Source: Usnea hakonensis
Taxonomy: Eukaryota; Ascomycota; Lecanoromycetes; Lecanorales; Parmeliaceae
Assembly (NCBI GenBank): GCA_013423325.1
Contig: BLJB01000040.1
Span: 62,001 to 126,000, forward strand
DNA length: 64,000 nt
Direction of reading: 5' to 3'
Shown here: positions 34,059 to 44,013 of the stretch, piece after piece
Layout: each line of letters opens with the position of its first letter
Position numbering within the stretch: the stretch's first letter is position 1
Program-made: the position numbers and the translations under genes
The notes under the pieces: model-generated
The model's input: the letters and a program-made list of their open reading frames with translations, nothing else
Database searches by the model: none
What the model was told of the DNA's origin: nothing

Positions 34059-36098
34059 ATGGACCCGCCCATCAGCAACTCAAATTCTACCCCCATGCAA
34101 CGTCCCGAATCGCATCATCCTCGGACTACATCGGTCTACAGTGCAGCTGAACATCAAAGACCAGAAAATAGTCATGTTGGAGAAACATTGCGGAGGGGGC
34201 ACAGTGACGGAGATATGCTATCAAGTGGCGTGAACTCGAAGAGCAGGAGACCCACAGAAGTCGCGTCGGCAGAAAGAGAGACATGGGTGGGCATGTATAG
34301 ACAGTCGTCAAATGATAGACAAGATCCTTCGAATCGAGCTCAGTTGGTTGCTAGCCGGACAGCGATCATGGCTGCGGACAGAAGGAAAAGACTCTCGGAA
34401 CACCCAGAGGAGCATATGAGGAGAAGATCGGCTAGTGGCCAGTCCTTTGTACATCCGGGGAGCTCTCGCTCAAGGCAAAGCTTCACGCAATCAGGAAATG
34501 ACCGGCCTTTGTTTGACCATTCGAATGGTTCACCTACGCTGAGACATCCTGAGCGACCGTTACCTCGGCGGCCGAGTGTAGACACTTTACAGAACCGAAA
34601 GAATCGAGACATCACTCTTCCTCCGTGGGAGTCAGACGCCAGGGTGTCCAAGTGCCCAATTTGCGGAACAAATTTTAGCTTTTGGTATAGGAAACATCAT
34701 TGCAGAAAGTGTGGAAGGGTGGTATGCGCGAACTGCTCTCCTCATCGGATCACAATACCTCGCCAGTTCATCGTCCATCCTCCTGAAGATGCTACCCCAA
34801 GCCCAAGCACCAGAAATAATGCTGGTGTTGAAGTTGTCGATCTTACTAGTGACGACGATGCTCCTGGAGTAGCGGCAAACCGTGAAGAAAGGCCGCAGAG
34901 TTCAGAATACAGGATCGACCCTGCTCTTGGTGGCGGTCAAGAAGTTAGACTATGCAATCCCTGCGTGCCAGATCCAAATCCTTTACCCCATCTTCCATAT
35001 TTCTCGACAACCGGTCACACCTTTGATTCCTTTTCCAGGACCAATAACGCTGGTTCGAATCAGCAATTGCCTCCAGCATCAGGCTTGCCATCCTCAAGAG
35101 ACGACCAAGTGCCGACGCTGGGAAGAAGAATATCCACGGATCACCCTGAGTACCACTCAAACAGTATTTCTAGGTTTGATACCATTGCACCTATCACATC
35201 TCCTATCGCTGGGTCATCAACAAGCAGGCGTCATAGTCATGCGTCCAGACCAGTGGCATCTCCTTTATCACTACCAGGATATTCTTCATTATATGGCTCA
35301 GCCGGTGATCAGACAGCGCATCAGGTAAGTGTATAAACAAGGTAGCAAGCTTGACCTACATAAGCTGATGTTCGTCAGCGCCATCTGGCATCACTCCTTC
35401 AAAACCGTCCTCACCATCGTTATCATGCGTCACTCGGGTCTGTCCCATCACCATTCCGCTATCGTCCTCCCCCCGATCTGAACACGGCCAGCGCCCAACC
35501 CGTTCCGGGACCCCAGCTGCGGGAAGAGGACGAGTGTCCAGTCTGCCACCACGCTCTGCCCCCCAAGGGTTCTGATGGCTCCGAGACTGCGCGCGAGGCT
35601 CATGTCGAATCATGCATTGCAGCTCACTTCTCCTCCCCTGGACCAGGTTCAGCTCGGCCGCCAGCTGCAGCGGCGACAGCAGCAGCCGTTGCAGCAAGTG
35701 CTGCTACGCCTTCACAAGCCGCTGGCTCAAGGCCAATTCCATCCGGACACCGCGACTCGGTAGGATCATCTGATCTACCATCGTCATCGTTTCAGCAGCG
35801 AATGCGCACGCCGGGCATGTTTGTCTATCACGCGAGCGAAAAGGATTGCGTTGGGCAAGACGGTGAGGGCATGCAGGAGTGTGTGATTTGCTTCGAGGAG
35901 TTTGCGGTTGGGGATGAGATGGGGCGGCTGGTCTGTCTTTGTAAATTCCATCGGGTGAGTCCTCCCAACTGCTCGGGTCTTTGGGGATGTTGGTTTTGAA
36001 AACATGGCGAAGGAAACTGACATGGGAAGCAGGCATGCATCCGGCAATGGTGGGTCACCAAAGGTGCAGGCGCTTGCCCTGTGCATCAACAGACTTGA
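34059..36098 (+). CDS. FYVE-UBZ-RING protein, probable endosomal E3 ubiquitin ligase
   Basis: Three exons (34059-35324, 35379-35954, 36033-36098) encode 635 residues. Residues ~190-300 hold a FYVE finger: WESD, CPIC, WYRKHHCRKCGRVVCANCS (the R+HHC+xCG lipid-binding core) and a last pair RLCNPC displaced by an inserted ~45-residue Ser/Asp-rich loop. FYVE fingers bind PI3P on endosomes. Near residue 480 is ECPVCHHALPPK...HVESC, a C-x2-C...H-x3-C pattern like a UBZ ubiquitin-binding finger. The C-terminal ~50 residues are a RING-like finger: ECVICFEEFAVGD, CLCKFHRACIRQWWVTKG and ACPVH. Together this resembles yeast Pib1 (FYVE + RING) with an extra ubiquitin-binding finger. The third exon is essential: it supplies the last zinc ligands. 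MDPPISN at 34059 is the only ATG in the frame before the FYVE domain. Confidence 0.85.
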
Positions 36099-36854
36099 AA
36101 TGTTGCGTGGGTTTGGATTTTTGATGGGATTCATTTGTTTTTGCCGTTTTTTTTTTGCCGTTTTTGAAGCCTTTTTACGAACGTGAAGATTGACGTCTTG
36201 GTGACCAACGCGTGCATGGGATTTGGCATATCGATTTTGCTGTGGCTTGTATCTGGAGAAATCGCCGTTCTCATTCCCTTTTTCCCCCTGCCACACACAC
36301 TCTCTCTCAGAGACATGACCACTCCGGAGACTGAAAAGAGACGAGACGAGACGAGAGAGGCCAGTGCACTCTCGAAAAGGATAACGATTTGCAAATGTTA
36401 CATGGTTTTTGTATACTGCAGATATTTATCCACTACATACCTAGGTACCTACTCTACTTACCATACCACATCCATATCAACTACAACACACCCAATCATT
36501 TCGACCATCAATAACATCAAATAGAAAATACCCAAGACCATGCATGCATGCCCTGTTGAAAAATAAAAGGTCTTGTTTCTAATACTAAAGTAGGTAAGGT
36601 AAGTAGTCAAGCTATCTAAGCTCGAAAACATAACCAAATGCCACAATGTCATTGTATAGAAAAAGGCTTGCTTGCAAAGCTCTTATGACGCTAGATGTGT
36701 ATGTATGGAGTTTTGTTTGCCACGTCCCAGTCATTAACTATTAGCACAAAGCAAGCAAGCACAAGGCAAATCGGTCGTGATAAGGGTAAGTAAGATACAA
36801 CGACGACAACTCATCTCCACCACCGACCACAGATGTACAGGTTGGGCGCCAAGC
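36099..36854. other. Convergent spacer FYVE / Zn2Cys6 genes
   Basis: No gene. It holds a TACCTAGGTA palindrome and several T runs; otherwise 3' untranslated sequence of two convergent genes. Confidence 0.5.
36438..36447. promoter_or_regulatory. TACCTAGGTA palindrome, copy 3
   Basis: Exact 10-bp palindrome, here extended into CCTACTCTACTTACC on the plus strand. Confidence 0.5.
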
Positions 36855-39522
36855 CTACACCCCATTCGCAGCCGCCTTGCGCCCAGCGCCCGCGAAACCA
36901 TCCTCATTCCCCGCCAACGCCGCCTCCGCCTTGACGGCTAATTCCCTCGGCCCCAAGGTCCCTTCGTCGACCTTGAAGCCGTTCAAATTAGATTTCCCCA
37001 TGGCGGCCACCTCGCTCAGCAGATGCAGGGCTCCCTCGGGGAAAACGTCCTGCTCCAAGGGGTGCTTGTCGCCCGTGTAGTTCCACTGGCGCGGGGTGGG
37101 CGTCGGCTCGTGGAGGTCGAGGATCTGGATGAAGTTGGTGGCCGGGAATTTGCCGCCGCAGTGTTCTTTGATCTCGCGCAGGCTCATGTGTTTGATTTCC
37201 TGGAAGAGGTTGAGGGAGGCGTGGAGGACCATGAGGAAGCTGTGGGCGGGGAGAGACTTGCCACCTTCGGCACCCGCGCGCAGCAGCTCGATGAGCCGGC
37301 CCACGTACTGCTCGACGGTTTCCGCGCTGAGCGGCATCTTTTTGCGGTATTCGAGGTCGGCTTTTCCAAAGTTGAATATCTTTGTTAGAGTCAGGGTTCC
37401 GTGGGCGATCTGAGCAAAGTGGAAGACCGGCAAGTTCCGGAGGCCTTGGACACTGAGGCTCAAGAGGTTGTCCAGCATCTTCAGGGTTGTGGTCAGGGCT
37501 GTGTTCGGCGGGTCTGCCACTGTAGATGTCGATGGTTCAATTCGCTGTTCGCTTCGAGCCCCTGGCACTATCGCAGGTTCAACCTCCACGTAGAACTGCA
37601 TTGCTAGTTCGTGCATATAGAGATTGACTACATTGAGCGCTAATGCAAGAGGTCCTGTAAAAACATTAACCATCTTATACCAAATTTTATGACGACAACG
37701 ATAGAGCCTCGTGTGCAGAGCCTTATGGTATTAGACGAAAGCTTACTTGATCTGAGCTCTATAGAATTCCGCACTTCCCAATCCGTGACCTGCTTTGCAA
37801 AGTGTGCGTGTGCGGTGCGAATCCTGGCATCGCGCGCTTCCACAGTAATCTCTTGGTCCTCCTCTGCTGACGCCTGCCCTGCGAATTCGTCTGCATACAT
37901 TTGTAACTGTGCCCAACGGCAGAGAGTCTTGTCAGATAGGAACGCATCTTCTGATGTTTCCAGGGCTTTAAGGCAGTCACCCGTATGTGAATTAGGTTGG
38001 ACTAGATTTGGCCGTCTCATACCCATTGCTATGCTAAGATCCCCGAGTGATCAGCACTGAAAAAATGTACAAGTCACTTGAGAATAGCATACCTTGAACA
38101 CAACAAGTAGCAACCTAACCAGGCGCGTCTACATTCCGTGGTACAAGGATCAGACAGGTAGGACTTCGGCTTGGGGAGGCCGAGGATCTGCTCCTTCCTG
38201 AGTATCAGTAACGGCTGTCTTCTAAACATGCCAAGGTCGATGGCCATAACAGCAGTTGCGTGTATGTATTGATAGTATTTCGAGTCGCCATTAGGCTCAG
38301 GCCAGTACCAGATTGTGACTACCTGTAGAGCTTGGACTAACTCCAAAGACTTTTCACCGTGGACGAATACCCGGTTCGCTAGAATTGAATTAATCTCCTT
38401 TGTGAGCGTGGCTTGTAAGTCAGGATAGTCTTGGCCCGAGGCGACACTTAGAATAGCGAGAAATAGGACTGGGCTTCTCCTGCGTATAGTATCGGGACTG
38501 GTATCAGGTGGAAAGACAACGATTGGCATTTGAGGTGCCATTTGTTCGGTGTAGTGCATGAAAAGGCCATTTGCAGTCTCCGCGTGTACGACCCCACGCC
38601 CAACGACATCCGCCTCTCCGTATATGATAGTCTCTGCCTCTCGGGCTGGCTCGAAATCTGCACCGCCGACCTCAGACTTTGGTGTTGCGTAGAGTCGCGG
38701 CGCCATGTTGGCAACATTAGCCGGAGAGGTCTGACTCATGGCTTCGGAACCGCTTGGCCGACGCGACCCAGAGCTCCCATCTCGCTGATATTCAGACATG
38801 CGTCTCTTGCGACCAGCGCCAGCGGATGAGGTGGTGTACGGGGAGGTCGGCTGGTTGGATCTGCCATCTGAATACTCAACCTGTGGTGTGTCTCCATCTC
38901 CATCTCCATCATCCTCGCTCCCACTGACATTGCCTTCTTTGGTGGCGTGCAGACTGGCTGTAAGAGCATCAATCTTCCTCTCCAGCTCGGCAACTCTGCT
39001 ATCCGTCTTCTTCTGCCTCTTTCGACTTGGCGCCGTAATGACACAATTGCGGTTTGCCTTCCTACACCTCTTGCATTGGCCACCACCAGGATCGGGTTCG
39101 CATCTTACTTTGAGTCCACGACAGGCCTCACAGGCCCTTGGCCGCTTGGTGTCATTGTTGAAGCCGATCTCTCCGGGGGGAGCTTGTGCCTCGGAATTAG
39201 CCTGGTATGCGTGGTAGTTGGCGGCATGTTGGATTGGCGGAGGCTGTTGATCGGTTGGAGGAGGATAGTATGGGTTGTAGGTATCTTGCTGCCACTGCTG
39301 TGGTGCGGTGTAGGGATGTTGTGATGGTTGTTGCTGCTGCTGCTGCTGGGGTGGTGGAGGGGGTGGAGGAGGGAAGGCATGAGTAGGATTGTAGTTGATT
39401 TGGGGAAGGGTTGAATAGTGTTGGGGTAGCTGTATGGACTCTTGAAGACGAGGATCAATATCACTAGTCTGTGTCTGAGGTTGACTTATTGGATTGGGAT
39501 ATGGGGGCCGCTCGGCATCCAT
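36855..39522 (-). CDS. Zn2Cys6 fungal transcription factor
   Basis: Three exons (39522-38093, 38033-37747, 37654-36855) encode 838 residues. The DNA-binding domain is at residues 131-160: CEACRGLKVRC then CKRCRKANRNC, the six-cysteine C-x2-C-x6-C-x8-C-x2-C-x6-C cluster, followed by a basic linker (SRKRQKKTDSRVAELERKI) and a leucine-type coiled coil for dimerisation. Before it lies a Pro/Gln-rich segment with eight prolines and seven glutamines in a row. The rest has the fungal middle-homology layout, with SVASGQDYPDLQATLTKEIN, ATAVMAIDLGMFRR, and, across intron 1, CSSIAMGMRRPNLVQPNSHTGDCL. This arrangement resembles the Leu3/War1-like regulator group, but target genes are not inferable. The neighbours give no pathway clue. 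The ATG at 39522 is the first in the open frame; the upstream open extension starts with TTG. Introns are 59 and 92 bp, in phase. Confidence 0.88.
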
Positions 39523-40130
39523 TTGGAGGGTTTTGGATTCCTTGAAGATCGGATCAAAAGTAGCCGACTCACCGCGGCGGTGCGGGAGGGTTATTCTTTT
39601 TCCGATCAGTAGTCGAAGTCTCGTCTCACCGATGAGAACTGTATCATCCACGAGATACTGACTGTAAATTGTGTATATTACAGCAGCTGTAGAGAGAGGG
39701 ATAATAGAAAACAAATTGACTACTCTGTGTCACTGTATCAAGGTGTCCAAGGTAGATCTGGCTAGGGGAGTGCATGCTAAAAGTCAATGTCGCATCGCCC
39801 TAACTTGATTTGGTCTAGTGCAGGAATCGTTGACACCCTCAACTACCTGAGGCTGTATCAGTAAAGTAATGACTGATGACTAACGAGTCCTTTGTCAAAA
39901 GACCGCTTTCCATCTCTGTCTTCGATGAAGAACCCAGGCGAGTACTGAGCTCCTCTTGTCATGCTTTGCGAGGTCTCTTATCCCATCCATGGTAAGCCCA
40001 GAAATTCAGGAGTTTTTGATTGGCTTGCCGAGTTCCCTTTCAGAACAAGACCCAAAAGCCAATCACTCTCTTCCCAACCCTTCTCCTACTCTCAAAAAAA
40101 TCCTCAATTCCCTCCCCACCATCCTCCCCA
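39523..40130. other. Promoter region of Zn2Cys6 gene
   Basis: No gene. The open frames on the plus strand near 39956-40280 are shadows of the coiled-coil gene and C-rich sequence. Confidence 0.45.
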
Positions 40131-40550
40131 TCACACCTCCCGAACCCTTTCCCCCCTACTCCCCGGCATCGCAATCTCCCCCTCCGCCTCCAAAACCTCA
40201 TCCCCAAGACGCCTCCACTTGTCCCTCGCCCACTCATGAAGCTCCTTGAACTCTTGGAGTCGACTCAGGATCTCTTGTGACCCCTCAATCGACCTCTCAC
40301 CCCCAAGTCGTACCTCCAGCCGATCGAACTCGGACTTGGCGGTGGCCACGTGGCTCAGAAGCTGGCGCCTCTGGTCGTGCAGTATCTCCAAACGCTGCTT
40401 ACTGCTCGGTCCACTGGACTTGAGCTCTTTCAACTCCCTGGCCAAGCGCTGCAGGGAAGGCGGTGTTGCAGGGCGTGGACTGGCTGGCCTTTGCGTGAAG
40501 AATGCGGCTGTTCGGTTTGGTATGGGTGTGTTGTCGCCCGCACCGGCCAT
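40131..40550 (-). CDS. Small coiled-coil protein, unknown function
   Basis: Single exon of 139 residues on the minus strand, ATG at 40550. After a Pro/Ser-rich N-terminus with FFTQRPASPRPATPP, residues ~35-120 form a charged helical stretch with heptad-like leucines (LQRLARELKELK, RLEILHDQRRQLLSHV, EFDRLEVRLG, ILSRLQEFKELHEWARDK). I do not recognise the family. The open frame continues upstream without an ATG in good context, so an extra 5' exon is possible. The clean heptad pattern and the codon use argue that it is real, but the evidence is modest. Confidence 0.5.
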   Translation of the reverse strand: MAGAGDNTPIPNRTAAFFTQRPASPRPATPPSLQRLARELKELKSSGPSSKQRLEILHDQRRQLLSHVATAKSEFDRLEVRLGGERSIEGSQEILSRLQEFKELHEWARDKWRRLGDEVLEAEGEIAMPGSRGERVREV

Positions 40551-41233
40551 TTCTGGATAGTGGTGAGTAAAGAATGGTATCAAAGGAATGATAGATAATC
40601 CTACCATCTTGGCCAACACCCGTCTGTACCCAACTTGAAGCACCAGACTCCACGGGTATGTTTCCCTCCACGGAACCCCCTTCTAAGTTGATATAAGCTA
40701 CCATCTATGCCTAAATTATGGTAGGTTGCCCACCCTCATTGCTAGTATGAGCCTCCATTTTGGTCTAGCTTGCAGGAAAACTTGGGTACTTTCCCACGCA
40801 AGGTTGTCACTTTTGGGGTAAAAGATGAGCAATGAATAGGTGAAAATAATCGCACTTTGACTGACCTCTGCCGGGGATTCATTTGTGTTCTTTTGGTGGT
40901 GAGTGAATGTGTGTATACTGCATGTGGGATATATACATATACATATATATATGTTCAGCTTGACGAAAGAGTGACTGAAAACGGTAAAGTGACAAGAGAA
41001 TGTAGGGAACGGGGTGTTTATATAATTGGAGAACCGGGAGCTGTAGCATGGAGCACGAATTGTGACATCGAATGGGATGAATGGATACATTGAACCTTAT
41101 TCAGTTTAGCATAGCTTCACTATCTATATGTGATCTTTCGTGAGGTCTTGTAAAATATCAAGATAAGATGAACATATGCGATTATCTAAAGCCACTCATA
41201 TACAGGTACGCCAAAAGGAGACATACGGGTCCC
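40551..41233. other. Spacer between coiled-coil and MFS genes
   Basis: No gene. A short ATAC/ATATAT tract is at about 40929-40951. Confidence 0.45.
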
Positions 41234-43011
41234 TCAAGCGCCATTTGGAGCACCAGGCATCATCATATCCTCAGCCTCCTCCGCCTCCTCTTCCAGCGCA
41301 TCTCTTTTAAGATGCCTACTCTGATGATACACATAGCCCACCAGCAACACACCCACCACCAACGCTATCACCAATAAAATGATATTGACAGGCAGTGGAT
41401 CCCGACGGAAGACCTTGTGAGTCATGGCATCTAATGCCGACTGTGAGAAGTTGAGCAACCCGGCGAGGCAGATGATCAAGCCATAGACCTTGCCGAAAGT
41501 CTGGAAGCCAAAGACTTTGGCAGCGTAGTCGGAAACGGCGGTGTAGTAAAGGGGCCGATAGAGGACGAAGAGTGTGATGTTGCCATATGCGGCCCACATA
41601 TATGGAAGGACACCTAGGACACCGATCGCAGTCGCCACAGACACGAGTAAAGCAAGTGTGAAAGGTGTGCTTGTGTTATCGAGCACAAGACCAATGAATG
41701 GTATACTCAGCACACCGCCTACTGGTAAAGCAACATCGAAGACATGGTTGACTTGCTCGGCCAGAGCGTCGCTGTGAAGCATGTACTCGTACTGAGTTCT
41801 CACTGTGGCGACAAAGTAGTTGATCCTCGTCATCTGGACGACGGTGAATAATGCGATGAGGATGAACCAGGGGGTCATGATCTGTTGCAGAGCCGAGCGA
41901 CCATGTAGTGCACCCCAGACGCCACTGATCTGTTTCTTCTTATCTTCCTCTGTCTGCTGTTTATTGGCGGATTTGCCAAGAAGGGATGTTGTCTCGGAAA
42001 TCACGCTTTCTCGATGCTGGCGCCACCTTGCTGAGTCCTCAGAAATCGAATTCGCAGGTTCTGTCTCCTCATTCCGTTCCTCCGCCTGAGTGATGAGCTC
42101 GCCAACGGTCTTATAAGAGTTGGCAGGCATTACAAAGATTTGTACAACTAAGATGAAGACTGGAACGACTAAATATATCAAGAAAAACTTTTGAGGCGTA
42201 AATGATCCCTGGGACGCTGAATAAATCAATCGATAGAAAAGAAAAATGGCACTTGATGAGTCGAAGGCCCCGGTAAGCAAAGCGAGGATGAGGCCTGAGT
42301 TTTGAGGGAAAGTATTCGAGAGCTGAAAGGAAGAAATGAAAACAAAAGGGCCGCCGAGGGCAAGAAAAAGGTATCCAGGAATATACGCATCGAAAGGTAA
42401 TTGTGTTGCGAAAGCCATGAGAACAGAGCCGATAGTAAGAAGTATACTGCCAATAATACCGCAAATCCGAGGGCCGTACCTGTCAAGGACGGTACCAACA
42501 GGAAGAGCACAGACGTTTGTTGCTACGGCAGCTGTTGTGAACATGAGATTAAGCCTAGCAGGGTTTTAGTATCAGCAGTACTCATTGACTTCCGTATCAC
42601 GAAACGCCTACCGGATCTCTTGCTCATAGCACGTCCTCCCTATTTCAGAATTCATGAATTCATGGCTTTCACAGAATTGACTGTAAACGCCCTCCTGGAT
42701 TAGAACCGGTTTTATGGCTGCATAGCCAAATACGATTCCAGCGGCAAAAAGGCAGTAAATAACCGCGATAACGACCTGGACTGCATTCCTTGTCCGTCAG
42801 TCACGTCCTATACTTCCCAGCTACAATAGTACTGACATATCCTCTTTATCTTAGATACTTCGAACGCCCCTACAGGCTCATCCTGTCCCGTGGGTGCTTT
42901 GCCGTTGCCCACAGGGTTGAAGGACATGTTCTTGTGCTCTGATCTTGCGGGCGAGGAACCTCGGACTACTTGCTCGTAAGAGCTCATAGAGCTGACACGA
43001 TGGAGAGACAT
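41234..43011 (-). CDS. MFS transporter, FMP42-like
   Basis: Three exons (43011-42837, 42780-42612, 42554-41234) encode 554 residues with about 12 hydrophobic helices. Joining introns of 56 and 57 bp gives KRIFQVVIAVIYCLFAAGIVFGYAA (helix 1), then an extracellular loop with FCESHEF and TCYEQEIR, and LNLMFTTAAVATNVCALPVGTVLDRYGPR (helix 2 and the MFS loop-2 D-R-x-G motif). The central cytosolic loop is ~90 residues and charged, with SLLGKSANKQQTEEDKKK. The C-terminus ends in an acidic EEEAEEAEDMMM stretch. The layout fits the FMP42/LAT3-like MFS group (amino-acid-transport related in animals; substrate unknown in fungi). The start at 43011 is the first ATG; the open frame upstream begins with TTG. 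The promoter contains the inverted-repeat element about 320 bp upstream. Confidence 0.87.
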
Positions 43012-44013
43012 TTTGGCGATCTGTACTGGCGCAAAGATGGGACGGTCCCAAGAGATGGAAGCCGAAGTCGAAGTCGAAGATTCTACCCCGCGTTTGTCTT
43101 GGTACTCACTAACGATTGCTCCAAAGTCCAATCAAAATATATATACATCAAACCAAAAAGGTCGCAGACGAAGAGCTGAAAGTGAGCATTAAGATGGCGA
43201 AACACTCAGGGATCCGGAAAGTCTGAAGCGAGCGCCAGACAATTCGAAGATAAGATAGGTACTCATGACAACAATGGTACTGGTATTGTGAAGAATCGAA
43301 TCACCCCACCGACTATCGGACCGTCTAAAATACTTTAAGGGCGCGAGGGGGTCGGCGCAAATGCTACCGAAAGCACATCGTTACCATTTACATTACACTA
43401 AGCCTCACGAGTACTTTTATGTATAGAAATGGTATTATGACCTGCTTTTAAGTTACGACTATGAGAAATGACATGATTTTCTTCGAAAATGTCCTTGTAT
43501 AATAAGTCTACAAGCCCTCAGGTAGGTTAGTGTATAGGAAAGATTGCGAGGAAAAAACAATACTTTCGGTACTTCTACAAGCATTTGCGCTAACCCCCTA
43601 GCGCCCTTAAAGTAAGTACAACCAACATACTTTAAGGTACATACCTAGGCGGAAAGAAGCCGCCACCGCCACCCCTCCTGCCAAGGTGCCAAGCCCGAGT
43701 CACCCTAGCACGGTTAAGGTAGGTAGGTACATGGTACATGAATCTTCAATAGAGTAAATGCAACGCATCTCGGTCAATTGATCAAGAAATAGCTTTCACC
43801 ACGAGCAAAAGAAAAATTGTGCAGGGATTGGTGGCAGTGTGCGAGTGTGGTGGAGAAGATGGGGGTGAATAGGCTTCAGGAAAAAGAAAATTTGGCTGTA
43901 TGAGAAGTGGAATCCATGTCTTAAAAAAACCCGCGCCAATATCATACACTCGAGCCAAAAGATGCTCATATCCAGATCAATCTGCAAAGAGATACATCCC
44001 GACCAAAAGTCCA
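43012..44013. other. Spacer with inverted-repeat element
   Basis: About 1 kb between the MFS start and the 3' end of the CYT-4 gene. Besides the element at 43333-43612 it has TACCTAGG and repeated GGTAGGTA units near 43642 and 43716-43732. Confidence 0.6.
43333..43612. mobile_element. TA-flanked inverted-repeat element, MITE-like
   Basis: A 280-bp non-coding segment whose ends are imperfect inverted repeats. Left arm from 43333 (CTTTAAGGGCGC...GGCGCAAATGCT) and the reverse complement of the right arm ending at 43612 (CTTTAAGGGCGC...AGCGCAAATGCT) match over about 33 bp with about 3 mismatches. After a ~9-bp insertion in the right arm both continue with ACCGAAAG. Each end is flanked by TA (43331-43332 and 43613-43614), as expected for a TA target-site duplication of Tc1/mariner-type elements. 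No transposase is encoded, so it would be non-autonomous. A weaker second match (ACACTAA.CCT near 43396 and 43528) may extend the arms inward. Confidence 0.65.
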
